Source: Amorphoplanes digitatis (GTDB lineage: Bacteria; Actinomycetota; Actinomycetes; Mycobacteriales; Micromonosporaceae). From it: DNA of 64,000 nucleotides. The notes under the pieces are model-generated. The model worked only from the letters and a program-made list of their open reading frames with translations, was not told where the DNA came from and made no database searches. Each line of letters starts with the position of its first letter. Position 1 is the first letter of the stretch. Location: NCBI RefSeq assembly GCF_014205335.1, contig NZ_JACHNH010000001.1:8054501-8118500 (forward strand), in the 5' to 3' direction. Shown here piece after piece: positions 25,022 through 33,620 of the stretch. Both the position numbers and the translations under genes were made by a program.

Positions 25022-26479
25022 CTACCAGGCCGGCCGCTGGAGCTGGCTCAGGAAGCCGGCCAGCAGCGCCTCCCGGAGCGCGGGCGGCGCGACGTCCAGC
25101 AGCGAGTTCACGGCGGCCATCGCGCCGCCGGCGCCGTCGCCGAGGCCGAGACCCGCGGCCAGGCCCTCGATCAGCTCGGGCGTGACCATCTCCGGGGTCA
25201 GCGCCCCGGCCGCCTCGAGCAACTCGGGCGGCAGCGCGACCGGGCCGCGGGCCCGCGTCGCGGCCACCGCGGCGGCAAGGTCGGGCGCGAACCCGTCGAC
25301 GGTCTCCCCTACTGCGGCGGTCACGGTCAGGTGGATGGTCGCCGGAAGATTCCCGTACGCGAGCTGGGGCTGGGTGTGCCACCCCCGCGCCGCCAGCTCG
25401 TCGGCGAGCACGAACAGGTCCACGCCCGGCTCGGCCGCCAGGCAGACGACGGTGGTCTCGGCCGGCGCGTAGAGCCGGACGCCGTCGGTGGCCTCGACCG
25501 CGGCAGCCAGCACGCCGACCGCGTCGCGGGTCTTGCCGGCCAGCCGCAGGTAGCCGTCGTCGCCGAGGTGCCGCAGCGTGGCAACGGCCGCGGCGATCGG
25601 GCCGCCGGACCGGGTGGACGAGATGACCGGGTTGACCATCGTGTACCCGGGCCAGTCCGCGTACGCGAAGTACTGCGGCATCCGCAGCGCGGCGTCGCGG
25701 TGCAGCAGCACGGAGACGCCCTTCGGGGCGTACGCGTACTTGTGCAGGTCGACGGAGATGCTGGTGACGCCGGGCACGGAGAAGTCGAAGTCCGGCAGGT
25801 CGGCGCCGAGCCGCTTGAGGTACGGCAGCACCCAGCCGCCGAAGCAGGCGTCGACGTGGAACCGGACGCCGCGCTCGGCGGCGGCCGCGGCGATCTCCGC
25901 GATCGGGTCGACCACGCCGTGCGCGTACGACGGCGCCGAGGCCGCCACCAGGACCGTCTCGGCGCCGATCGCCGCGGCCATCGCCGCCGGGTCGGCGCGC
26001 AGGCCGGCGTCGACGGGCACGACGTCGAGGGCGACCCGCAGGTAGTGCGCGGCCTTCGCGAACGCGGCGTGCGCGCTCGACGGGATCACCAGCCGCGGCC
26101 GCTCGATCTCCGGGTGTGCGTCGCGGGCCGCCTTGACCGCCAGGATCAGCGACTCGGTGCCGCCGCCCGTCACGCTGCCGACGACGTCCGGCGCGGCCGT
26201 GCCCGGCCCGCCGCCGAGCAGCCGCGCGGCGGAGGTGACAAGCGCGTTCTCCATGACCAGCAGGGACGGGAAGGCGGTCGGGTCAAGGCCGTTGACGTGC
26301 GCCGAGATCGCGTACGCGGCCCGCGCCAGATCGTCCAGCCCGGCGACGGCCGGGTCGTAGACGTACGCGAAGAGCCGGCCGCCGTGCGTGGGCAGGTCGA
26401 CGGTCCGCAACTCCCGCAATTCGGCGAGCACCTGGTCGGTCGGCACCCCGTTGCACGGCAAGGCTTCGATCATGGCCAC
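25022..26479 (-). CDS. PLP-dependent decarboxylase or sphingosine-phosphate-lyase-like enzyme
   Basis: This 485-residue fold-type I PLP enzyme shows VGSVTGGGTESLILAVKAA, the cofactor-stacking HVDACFGGWVLPYL, and SVDLHKYAYAPKGVSVLL, where the Lys of HKY should bind PLP. This pattern is typical of group II amino-acid decarboxylases and sphingosine-1-phosphate lyase relatives. The substrate is not predictable. GTG 26479 has AGGAC eight bases upstream; an ATG lies two codons later. The gene ends 16 bases before nuoB starts and may be co-transcribed with it. Confidence 0.85.
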   Translation of the reverse strand: MAMIEALPCNGVPTDQVLAELRELRTVDLPTHGGRLFAYVYDPAVAGLDDLARAAYAISAHVNGLDPTAFPSLLVMENALVTSAARLLGGGPGTAAPDVVGSVTGGGTESLILAVKAARDAHPEIERPRLVIPSSAHAAFAKAAHYLRVALDVVPVDAGLRADPAAMAAAIGAETVLVAASAPSYAHGVVDPIAEIAAAAAERGVRFHVDACFGGWVLPYLKRLGADLPDFDFSVPGVTSISVDLHKYAYAPKGVSVLLHRDAALRMPQYFAYADWPGYTMVNPVISSTRSGGPIAAAVATLRHLGDDGYLRLAGKTRDAVGVLAAAVEATDGVRLYAPAETTVVCLAAEPGVDLFVLADELAARGWHTQPQLAYGNLPATIHLTVTAAVGETVDGFAPDLAAAVAATRARGPVALPPELLEAAGALTPEMVTPELIEGLAAGLGLGDGAGGAMAAVNSLLDVAPPALREALLAGFLSQLQRPAW

Positions 26480-26483
26480 GACG

Positions 26484-27791
26484 CTAGTCCTGGTACCGGC
26501 GCAGGAGCGTGACCGCCGCTCCGACCAGCAGGGCGGGTACCAGGGTGAAGCCGATCAGAACGCCGAGCCGGGCCGCCGAGTCCTGTGCCGCCGCCTCGCC
26601 GGTCGACGACGAGACGTAGCCGAAGAGCTGGAGGATCAGCGCGTAGATGCCCGGGCCCAGCGCCAGGCCCAGCGTCTCCCCCGCCGTCCACAGGCCGGTG
26701 AAGACGCCCGCCTGGCGGCGCCCGGTCCGCACGGTGTCGCGCTCGATCAGGTCGGGCAGCATCGCCAGGGCGAAGACCTGCTGCCCGGCGTAGCCGCAGC
26801 CGATGAGGGCGGTGAGCCCGTACACCGCCAGGGCCGGCAGGGCCGGCGACAGCAGCAGGGATAGGGCGCCGCCGGCGAAGAGCAGGGAGGCGGCGATCAG
26901 CCCGCGCCGCTTGCCGTGCCGGGCGCCGACCCGGGTCCAGAGCGGCATGACCAGCAGCGCCGGGCCGACGAAGGCCGCGAACATGAAGGTCGCGCCGGAG
27001 TCCTGCCGGATGACGTGGTCGGAGAAGTACTGGACGCCCGCGAGCATCGTGGCGATGCCGGCCGCCTGGACGATGCAGCAGAGCAGCAGCGCCCGGAACG
27101 ACGAGTTGCCCGCCGCTACCCGTAGCTGCGCCCGCAGGCTCGGCTCCGGCTCGGGGGCCGAGTGGGACTCCGCGGTGCGGGTACCGAAGAAGGCGCTAAG
27201 GGCGCCCACGACGATGAGGGTGCCGACGAACGCGCCGGCCAACCGGTGGCCGGCCAGGCCGCCGCCGCCCAGGTCGACGATCAGCGGGGCCAGCGCGCCG
27301 GAGACCAGGATCCCGCAGGCCAGGACCGCGACCCGCCAGGTCATCAGCCGGGTGCGCTCGGCGTAGCCGTCGGTGATCTCGGCCGGCATCGCGACATACG
27401 GCACCTGGAAGAAGGCGAACGCGGTGGCCGCGGCGAGGAACGCGGCCGCGACGTACGCACCGGCCAGGCCGCCGGCGCCGAACGGCCCGGCGAAGATCGC
27501 CGCGAAGAGCACGGCGAGCGCGAGGCCACCGCCCAGCAGGAACGCGCGCCGGTTGCCGGTGCGGTCGGAGATCCGGCCCGCGACCGGGTTGATCAGGACG
27601 TCCCAGGCCTTCGGCAGCAGCACGAGCAGTCCGGCGACGCCCGCGGCGACACCGAGCGTGTCGGTCAGATATGGCAGAAGGAGTAGGCCCGGCACCGTCC
27701 CGAACGGCCCGGTGACCAGCGAACCCAGCGAATATCCCGTGACAACGCGGCGGGGCAGCCGTACGCCGTGCGAGGGACCGGTGACCGTCAT
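26484..27791 (-). CDS. GPH-type sugar:cation symporter (MFS_2)
   Basis: This 435-residue protein has about twelve membrane segments. The loop after segment 2 reads WDVLINPVAGRISDRTGNRR, a typical glycoside-pentoside-hexuronide (MelB-like) signature, and FFQVPYVAMPAEITDGYAER matches the conserved P-Y-x-A-M/L-x-x-E-(I/L) motif of the same family. It probably imports a glycoside or sugar acid with a cation. ATG 27791 is divergent from the gamma-glutamyltransferase gene, with 49 bases between starts. Confidence 0.85.
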   Translation of the reverse strand: MTVTGPSHGVRLPRRVVTGYSLGSLVTGPFGTVPGLLLLPYLTDTLGVAAGVAGLLVLLPKAWDVLINPVAGRISDRTGNRRAFLLGGGLALAVLFAAIFAGPFGAGGLAGAYVAAAFLAAATAFAFFQVPYVAMPAEITDGYAERTRLMTWRVAVLACGILVSGALAPLIVDLGGGGLAGHRLAGAFVGTLIVVGALSAFFGTRTAESHSAPEPEPSLRAQLRVAAGNSSFRALLLCCIVQAAGIATMLAGVQYFSDHVIRQDSGATFMFAAFVGPALLVMPLWTRVGARHGKRRGLIAASLLFAGGALSLLLSPALPALAVYGLTALIGCGYAGQQVFALAMLPDLIERDTVRTGRRQAGVFTGLWTAGETLGLALGPGIYALILQLFGYVSSSTGEAAAQDSAARLGVLIGFTLVPALLVGAAVTLLRRYQD

Positions 27792-27840
27792 GGACGCGGA
27801 TGGTAACCATCGTTGGGCCGCTGGGCATACGCTTCGGCGA

Positions 27841-29262
27841 ATGGAGCTTTCCCCACGGCCTACCCGGGTCGCCGCCGGGGTCGCGGCGAACCATCCGGCG
27901 ACGGCGGAGGCGGGGCTGCGGATCCTCCGGGCCGGGGGCACTGCGGCGGACGCAGCGGTCGCCGCCGTGCTCGCCACCTGCGTCGCCGAGACCATTTACA
28001 CCGGCCTCGGCGGTGGCGGCTTCGCCACCTACTTCGACGCGGCCAGCGGCTCGGTGACCTGCCTGGACTTCTTCGTCTCGGTGCCCGGAACGGACGGGGA
28101 CCGCCAAGCCGGGCCGATGATCGCCGTCGACGTGTTCTTCGGCGGCATGCCGCAGGTCTACTCGATCGGCGGCGCCAGCGTCGCCGTGCCGGGCGTGCCG
28201 GCCGGCTGCGGCGAGGTGCACCGCCGCTGGGGCCGGCTGCCCTGGGCCGACCTGGTCGAGCCGGCGCTCGGCCTGGCCCGGACCGGAGTCGCGCTGCCGC
28301 CCGCGCACGCCCGGACGCTCGGCTCGTGCGCCCCGGCGCTCGCGCACGGCGAGGGCGCCGCGTTCTACGCACCGCGCGGGAACCTTCTGCAGGGCGGCGA
28401 CCTGCTCTTCCACCCGGGGCTCGCGTCCGCGCTGGAGGGGCTCGCCGCCGAGGGGCCCGCGCTCTTCTACACCGGTTCGATCGCGTCGCTGATCGTCGAC
28501 ACCGTGCGGGCCGGCGGCGGCGCGCTCGGGCCGATCGATCTCGCGGCCTACCGGGTGCTGGAGACGCCGGTCGACCACGCCACGCTGGGTTCGTACCGGG
28601 TGCGGGCCCGGCACGATCTCAATCGGACGGTCGACACGATCGCCGCGCTGCCGCGCGGCCTGCCGGACCAGTCGCGACCGGCCCGGGCGGTCGCCCTCGC
28701 GGCCGCGCTGCGGGACCGCGGCCGGCAGAAGATCGGCGACACCACGAACGTCTCGGTGGTCGACACCGAGGGCAACGCCTGCGTGATCACCACGACGATG
28801 GGGCTCGGCGCCGCGGTCTGGCTGCCCGGGCTCGGCATCAACATGAACTCCATGCTCGGCGAGGGCGAGCTGATCACCGACGACCTGTCGCCCGGCGTCC
28901 GGATGTCGTCGAACATGTGCCCGCTCGTGGTCATCGACGCCGCCGGGGAGCTGGCCGTCGCCGCCGGGTCCGCGGGCGCCTCGCGGATCCGCACGGCGCT
29001 GGTGCACACGCTGCTGGGGGTGCTTGTCGACGGGGTCGACACCCCGGACGCGATCGCCCGGCCCCGCTTCCACGTGGTCGACGACACGGTCCACGCCGAG
29101 CCGGGCTGTCCCGGCGACGAGCTGGCCGCCCTGTCCGAGGCGGGCTGGATCGTGAACCAGTGGCCGGACGTGGACCACTACTTCGGCGGCGTCACGGCGG
29201 TGGGTGCCGGCGGCGCGGCCGGCGACCCCCGCCGCGACGGCGTCGGGCTGCTGCTCACATAG
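27841..29262 (+). CDS. Gamma-glutamyltransferase family protein
   Basis: This 473-residue Ntn-hydrolase is shorter than typical GGT (about 550-580). The autoprocessing site is visible as GDTTNVSVVDTEGNA, with Thr301 or Thr302 as the nucleophile that would start the small subunit. GGG-box-like TGLGGGGFATYFDA, LGINMNSMLGEGE and SPGVRMSSNMCPLVV (normally P-x-S-S-M-x-P) also match. The Met-Ser-Ser-Asn-Met core differs by one inserted residue from the usual S-S-M. No signal peptide is visible, so it may be cytoplasmic. It could cleave glutathione-type or antibiotic-precursor amides; the substrate is unknown. Confidence 0.85.
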   Translation: MELSPRPTRVAAGVAANHPATAEAGLRILRAGGTAADAAVAAVLATCVAETIYTGLGGGGFATYFDAASGSVTCLDFFVSVPGTDGDRQAGPMIAVDVFFGGMPQVYSIGGASVAVPGVPAGCGEVHRRWGRLPWADLVEPALGLARTGVALPPAHARTLGSCAPALAHGEGAAFYAPRGNLLQGGDLLFHPGLASALEGLAAEGPALFYTGSIASLIVDTVRAGGGALGPIDLAAYRVLETPVDHATLGSYRVRARHDLNRTVDTIAALPRGLPDQSRPARAVALAAALRDRGRQKIGDTTNVSVVDTEGNACVITTTMGLGAAVWLPGLGINMNSMLGEGELITDDLSPGVRMSSNMCPLVVIDAAGELAVAAGSAGASRIRTALVHTLLGVLVDGVDTPDAIARPRFHVVDDTVHAEPGCPGDELAALSEAGWIVNQWPDVDHYFGGVTAVGAGGAAGDPRRDGVGLLLT

Positions 29263-30184
29263 TCCGTGCCGCGGTTTCCTCAGCGGCGTCGGCGACCTCC
29301 CGCAGTGCCACGTCCAGGTCGGTCGCGGCGAGGCCGAACGTCTGCTGCGTCTCGGTGCTGTCCATGAGGAACGGCGCGTAGAACTGGTAGTCCATCTCCG
29401 CCAGCTCCCGGGCCATCGGGACGACCGTGCCGGCGGCGCGCATCACGAAGCGCGGCAGCGACCGGACCGCGACCGGCTTGACGCCGGCCAGCGCGCAGTA
29501 GCGGTCGGCCAGGTCACGGACGCTGAGCGCGGCCGGCGACGGCACGTGCCACGCCCGGCCCAACGCCCGCTCGTCGCCGGCAAGGGTCACCAGCGCGCGG
29601 GCCATGTCCCCGGTGTAGGTGAACGTGTGCGGCGCGTCGACGTCGACCGGCGCCCAGGCCGTGCGGCCCTTGGCGATCGCCGGGAGCAGCACCGCCGAGA
29701 AGATCGACGCGGTGCCCGCACCGATGTAGTCCGAGCCGCGGACCTCGACCGTGCGCACCCCGCTGGCCAGCGCGTCCTGCCACATCGCGATCCGGACCCG
29801 GCCCTTGCGCCCGGTCGCGGCGAGCGGCGTGCGCTCGGTCATCCGGCCGCCGGGGACCGGGCCGTAGCCGTAGAGGTTGCCGGTGATGGCCAGGACGGCG
29901 CCGGCCGCGCCCGCGGCGGTGACCATCGCGGCGGCCAGCGGCGGCCAGAGCGTCTCCCACCGGGTGTATTTCGGGTTGGCGCAGTTGTAGAGCACGGTCG
30001 CGCCGCGGGTCAGGTCGGTGAGCCGGGCCGCGTCGGTCGCGTCGGCGGCCACCCGCTCGATCAGTGGATGCTCCGGCCCGCCGCCGCTTCTGGTCACGAC
30101 GCGCACGGACTCGCCCTGCCCGGCGAGCAGGCGGGCCACCGCGGAACCGACGGGGCCGGCGCCGACGATCACGTGGTTCGACAT
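29255..30184 (-). CDS. NAD(P)-dependent epimerase/dehydratase-like SDR
   Basis: This 309-residue extended-SDR protein has the N-terminal Rossmann motif VIVGAGPVGSAVARLLA (G-x-G-x-x-G), NCANPKYTRWETLWPPLA, and a substrate-side region with VEVRGSDYIGAGTASIF. The usual catalytic Y-x-x-x-K is not obvious, which suggests an atypical binder or reductase. ATG 30184 has AGGGAG six bases upstream; a second ATG directly precedes it. It is divergent from the TetR gene at 30287, across a region with two operator-like sites, so it is the likely regulated target. Its stop overlaps the convergent GGT gene by eight bases. Confidence 0.82.
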   Translation of the reverse strand: MSNHVIVGAGPVGSAVARLLAGQGESVRVVTRSGGGPEHPLIERVAADATDAARLTDLTRGATVLYNCANPKYTRWETLWPPLAAAMVTAAGAAGAVLAITGNLYGYGPVPGGRMTERTPLAATGRKGRVRIAMWQDALASGVRTVEVRGSDYIGAGTASIFSAVLLPAIAKGRTAWAPVDVDAPHTFTYTGDMARALVTLAGDERALGRAWHVPSPAALSVRDLADRYCALAGVKPVAVRSLPRFVMRAAGTVVPMARELAEMDYQFYAPFLMDSTETQQTFGLAATDLDVALREVADAAEETAARTM

Positions 30185-30198
30185 CATGTTCTCCCTTG

Positions 30199-30211
30199 TA
30201 AGCACTGCTCT
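30199..30211. promoter_or_regulatory. TetR operator-like site, proximal to the SDR gene
   Basis: TAAGCACTGCTCT matches the perfect 13-base palindrome at 30252 in 11 of 13 positions (on the opposite strand). It lies 15 bases before the SDR start codon, where a bound repressor would block transcription. Confidence 0.55.
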
Positions 30212-30251
30212 CTGTTGAGAACAACAATCTCACCTATGCCGAAACTTGGCA

Positions 30252-30264
30252 AGAGCAGTGCTCT
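30252..30264. promoter_or_regulatory. TetR operator-like site, perfect 13-base palindrome
   Basis: AGAGCAGTGCTCT is a perfect odd palindrome centred at 30258, 23 bases before the TetR start codon. A second copy lies at 30199-30211. TetR dimers bind such palindromes, and paired sites between divergent genes are typical of self- and target-repression. Confidence 0.6.
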
Positions 30265-30286
30265 CCTTTGTGGCACACTTGCCGCC

Positions 30287-30961
30287 ATGACCGCTGCTTC
30301 GATCCGTGCCCGGGTGCGCGCCGAGATGACCGACGAGATCAAGACCGTGGCCCGGCGCCACCTCGCCACCGACGGCGCCAACCTGTCGCTGCGCGCGGTC
30401 GCCCGCGACCTCGGCATGGCCTCGTCCGCGGTCTACCGCTACTTCGCCAGCCGAGACGACCTGCTCACGGCGCTGATCATCGACGCGTACAACGCGCTCG
30501 GCGCCGCCGCCGAGGAGTCGGCCCGCACCGGCGGCCACGCGGAGCGCTTCCTGGCGCTCTGCCACACGGTCCGCGACTGGGCGCTGGCCAACCCGCACGA
30601 GTGGGCGCTGATCTACGGCAGCCCGGTGCCCGGCTACCAGGCGCCGCGGGACACCGTCGAGCCCGCCATCCGGGTCATCCTGCAGGTCGGGGCGATCGTG
30701 CACGACGCAACCCTGGCCGGCGACGTCGAGGCCGGTGAGCCGATCACCGGCCCGCTCCTCGCGGAGCTGGAGGTCGTCGCCGAGCACACCTCGCCGGGCG
30801 CGCCGCCGCAGCTTGTCGCGCGCAGCATGGGCGCCTGGATCCACCTGTGCGGCGCGATAAGCGCTGAGCTGTTCGGGCAGCTCAACAACACGATCGACCA
30901 GCGCCGGGAGTTCTTCGAGCTCCAGATGCGCGGCGAGGCCGCCGCGATCGGGTTCCGCTAG
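30287..30961 (+). CDS. TetR/AcrR family transcriptional regulator
   Basis: This 224-residue regulator has an N-terminal TetR helix-turn-helix (about residues 8-55): TVARRHLATDGANLSLRAVA, then DLGMASSAVYRYFASRDDLL. The C-terminal ligand-binding part contains WALANPHEWALIYGSPVPGY and matches the WHG-type C-terminal domain seen in many actinobacterial TetR regulators. ATG 30287 opens the gene. It probably represses itself and the divergent SDR gene through the sites at 30199 and 30252. The inducer is unknown. Confidence 0.9.
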   Translation: MTAASIRARVRAEMTDEIKTVARRHLATDGANLSLRAVARDLGMASSAVYRYFASRDDLLTALIIDAYNALGAAAEESARTGGHAERFLALCHTVRDWALANPHEWALIYGSPVPGYQAPRDTVEPAIRVILQVGAIVHDATLAGDVEAGEPITGPLLAELEVVAEHTSPGAPPQLVARSMGAWIHLCGAISAELFGQLNNTIDQRREFFELQMRGEAAAIGFR

Positions 30962-31269
30962 ATGGGTGGCGCGTGGTGATGTTCGGGGTTCGGTTGCGGT
31001 GGACGGGTGGGGCCGGGGGTGACCACGCACGGCTGGTGGAGCGTTTTTACGCTCGTGCGTGGTCACCCCCGGCCCCACCCTTGCATGGGGGGTCCGTTGC
31101 GGTGGGGTGTTGGTTCCTCGCTGGTGGGTGCGTGGGTGGGCTTTTGCGTGCACCTTGCGGTGGGTGGTCTGGCTGCCGCGCGGTGGGCTCGGCAGGGGGT
31201 TTGGTCGGGCGGGCCGGGGTGGGTGGTGGGTCAAGCGGACGTACCTTGCCGGTCGCGGTCAGCGGATAG
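30962..31269. other. Gene-free stretch with a long inverted repeat
   Basis: The stretch between the TetR gene and the convergent methyltransferase is G/T-rich on the plus strand and holds the 76-base inverted repeat at 31005-31080. Small open frames across it have no family character. The remainder shows repeated GGTGGG/GGGTGG runs and nothing else recognisable. Confidence 0.5.
31005..31080. repeat. Long inverted repeat with nested hairpin (possible dispersed element or terminator)
   Basis: A 26-base perfect inverted repeat pairs 31005-31030 with 31055-31080; the arms begin GGGTGGGGCCGGGGGT and end in CCCGGCCCCACCC. Inside, GAGCGT (31039-31044), a loop of four T and ACGCTC (31049-31054) form a second hairpin. 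It lies between convergent gene ends, where it could act as a bidirectional terminator, but its length far exceeds an ordinary terminator. A dispersed palindromic repeat is the alternative. Confidence 0.7.
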
Positions 31270-32067
31270 CTAGGGGCGTCTGGCGTGGACGACGTGGCCG
31301 CCCGGGGTGTCCCGGGGGACGTCGGGCCGGCCGAACCAGCGGGCCGCGAGCTCGGCGGGGCCGAGGTCCTCGATCTCGCCGAAGCCCCGGGCGCGCAGTT
31401 CGGCGGCGAGGTCGTCCGGCATGAAGTAGGTCTGCCACGGCTCCCCGATGCGCGCCACGCGCGCCGCGCGGGCCTCCAGGGCTGCCCTCCGCTCGGGCGA
31501 CATCGACGACGGCGGCATCGCGTAGTCGAAGACGACCTCGGCCCGCTCGGTCGCCGCGATCACGTCGAGCGTCTCGTCGAAGCCCGCCCGGGTCAGGTAT
31601 GGCACCACGCCGAGCCAGAGGAAGAACGCGCCCGGCTCGGCCGTGAGCCCCAGCTTCCCGGTCTCGAAGTCCACCGGCACGTACGTCACGGTCTCCGGCA
31701 CCGCGATACCGGCCTCGGCCAGCCGCTGCCGCTTGTACGCCTGGGTGTCCGGGTGGTCGACCTCGAAGACGCGCAGCTCCGGCCACGGATTGCGGTACGC
31801 GAACGTGTCCAGCCCCGCGCCGAGGACGAAGAGCTGCCGGGTGCCGTTGCCGACCGCGACGGCCAGGGCGTCCTCGGCGAACCGGGTCCGCGCGGCGATG
31901 AACAGGCGCATGGCCCGCCGCCCCGGCGCCTCCTCGGCGTCCGGCGGCACGCCCAGGATGCGCACGGCCAGCGGATCCGAGAAGATCTCGCCGCCCTCGA
32001 TGAGCTGATGGGCCGCCCGGTAACGGGCCGCGCTGAAGGCCGTCCGGCTCGGCTGTCCCGTCTCCAT
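31270..32067 (-). CDS. SAM-dependent methyltransferase (LCM-like family)
   Basis: This 265-residue protein follows the actinobacterial LCM-like methyltransferase pattern (leucine carboxyl methyltransferase superfamily): RYRAAHQLIEGGEIFSDPLA, VRILG, FIAARTRFAEDAL, the SAM loop LFVLGAGLDTFAYR and RVFEVDHPDTQAYKR, with FLWLGVVPYLT further on. The substrate is unknown; members are often linked to polyketide or mycolate metabolism, which is recollection. ATG 32067 shares one base with the ATL stop (TGATG), so the two form an operon. Confidence 0.87.
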   Translation of the reverse strand: METGQPSRTAFSAARYRAAHQLIEGGEIFSDPLAVRILGVPPDAEEAPGRRAMRLFIAARTRFAEDALAVAVGNGTRQLFVLGAGLDTFAYRNPWPELRVFEVDHPDTQAYKRQRLAEAGIAVPETVTYVPVDFETGKLGLTAEPGAFFLWLGVVPYLTRAGFDETLDVIAATERAEVVFDYAMPPSSMSPERRAALEARAARVARIGEPWQTYFMPDDLAAELRARGFGEIEDLGPAELAARWFGRPDVPRDTPGGHVVHARRP

Positions 32068-32393
32068 CAGGGCAGCCAGCTCGCGCGGGCCATGTCCACG
32101 TGTTCGCCCTTCATCGGCACGCCCTCGCTGAGCAACCGCTGCCGCGCCTCCTGCTCGTGACCCGGCGGCGTCCGCCCGGCGCTGTTGACCACCCGGTGCC
32201 ACGGTACGCCGCCGCCGTGCCGCGCCATGATCGAGCCGATCTGCCGCGCCGAGTTGCGGCCCGACCGCTCGGCCAGCGCGTCGGCGACCGCCCCGTACGA
32301 CATGACCTTGCCCTCGGGGATGCTCTCCACGAGCCGGAGGACCTCTTCCACGTACTCCTGCGGTGTCACCGGCGCCACGATATGGGATCTCAC
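32067..32393 (-). CDS. Alkyltransferase-like protein (ATL, MGMT homologue without catalytic Cys)
   Basis: This 108-residue protein is homologous to the DNA-binding domain of O6-alkylguanine-DNA alkyltransferase. The active-site P-C-H-R-V is replaced by PWHRVV (residues 64-69), so Trp65 sits at the alkyl-acceptor position. RQIGSIMARH holds the Arg-finger helix, and YGAVADALAERSGRNSARQI matches the recognition helix. ATL proteins bind alkylated guanine and flag it for nucleotide excision repair instead of repairing it directly. GTG 32393 is the longest start; later GTG codons at 32378 and 32369 are possible. Confidence 0.9.
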   Translation of the reverse strand: MRSHIVAPVTPQEYVEEVLRLVESIPEGKVMSYGAVADALAERSGRNSARQIGSIMARHGGGVPWHRVVNSAGRTPPGHEQEARQRLLSEGVPMKGEHVDMARASWLP

Positions 32394-32429
32394 CCCGGCC
32401 GAACAGCGCCCGGCGAGCAGAATGGGCGG

Positions 32430-33542
32430 GTGCGTGAACAGGTGACCGGTGCCCGGCGGGTCGTGGTGAAGGTGGGTTCGTCCTCCCTGACCACCGCGGC
32501 CGGCGGAATCGACGAGCAGCGGATGGACGCCCTCGTCGACGTGCTCGGCGCGCTGGCCACGCAGGGCCGGGAGGTCGTGCTGGTCTCCAGCGGCGCCATC
32601 GCCGCCGGCCTAGCCCCGCTCAAGCTGCGCCGGCGCCCGCGCGACCTGGCCACCCAGCAGGCCGCGGCCTCGGTCGGCCAGGGCCTGCTGATGGGCCGTT
32701 ACACGGCGGGCTTCGCCCGGCACGGGCTGACCGTCGGGCAGGTGCTGCTCACCGTCGACGACGTGACCCGGCGCGCGCACTACCGCAACGCCTACCGCAC
32801 GCTGCGCAAGCTGCTGGACCTCGGCGCGCTGCCCATCGTCAACGAGAACGACACGGTCGCCACCGACGAGATCCGGTTCGGCGACAACGACCGGCTCGCG
32901 GCCCTGGTTGCCGCCCTGGTCCACGCCGACCTGCTGGTCCTGCTCTCCGACGTGGACGCGCTGTACACCGGCAGCCCGTCCTCCCCCGGCGCCCGCCGGG
33001 TGTCGGTGGTGCACAGCGACGCCGACCTGGCGGACATCTCCGTCGGCACGCCGGGCGCCTCCGGAGTCGGCACCGGCGGCATGGTGACCAAGGTGGAGGC
33101 GGCCCGGATCGCGACCGGATTCGGCATCCCGGTGGTGCTGACCGCGGCCGGCCTCGCGGGCCCCGCCCTGGACGGCGCCGAGATCGGCACGCTGTTCCAC
33201 GCGGCCGAGCGCCGCCCGACGGCCCGGCTCTTCTGGCTCGCGCACGCGACCTCCCCGCGCGGGCGGCTGCACCTGGACCCGGGCGCGGTGGCGGCGGTCG
33301 TGGCGCGGCGCAAGTCGCTGCTGCCGGCCGGGATCACGGCGGTGGACGGCTCGTTCGCGGCCGGGGATCCGGTCGACCTGGTCGACGCCGGCTCGGGCGC
33401 GCCGGTGGCGCGCGGCCTGGTGAACTACGACGCGGTGGAGCTGCCGGCGCTGCTGGGGCGCTCGACGCCGGAGCTCGCGGCGGCGCTCGGCCCGGGCTAC
33501 GAGCGCGAGGTGGTCCACCGCGACGACCTGGTCCTGCTGTGA
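32430..33542 (+). CDS. proB: Glutamate 5-kinase
   Basis: This 370-residue enzyme phosphorylates glutamate in the first step of proline synthesis. The kinase domain shows RRVVVKVGSSSLTTAAG, LVSSGAIAAGL, PIVNENDTVATDEIRFGDND and GTGGMVTKVEAARIA. A PUA domain fills about residues 280-370, with LPAGITAVDGSFAAGDPV. GTG 32430 is chosen by similarity; the ribosome-binding site is weak. It lies directly upstream of proA, 78 bases apart. Feedback inhibition by proline is expected from the family. Confidence 0.96.
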   Translation: MREQVTGARRVVVKVGSSSLTTAAGGIDEQRMDALVDVLGALATQGREVVLVSSGAIAAGLAPLKLRRRPRDLATQQAAASVGQGLLMGRYTAGFARHGLTVGQVLLTVDDVTRRAHYRNAYRTLRKLLDLGALPIVNENDTVATDEIRFGDNDRLAALVAALVHADLLVLLSDVDALYTGSPSSPGARRVSVVHSDADLADISVGTPGASGVGTGGMVTKVEAARIATGFGIPVVLTAAGLAGPALDGAEIGTLFHAAERRPTARLFWLAHATSPRGRLHLDPGAVAAVVARRKSLLPAGITAVDGSFAAGDPVDLVDAGSGAPVARGLVNYDAVELPALLGRSTPELAAALGPGYEREVVHRDDLVLL

Positions 33543-33620
33543 CCGTGCGTGATTTCGCCGGACTTCCGGTGCAGGATTGAGCCGTCGCCGTCAGCCCGGC
33601 GGGTACAACGAGGAGTCGAG

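Noticed and set aside
30230..31273. Several small open frames across the inverted repeat on both strands
   Set aside because: They only translate the palindrome and its G/T-rich surroundings; composition and length do not support proteins.
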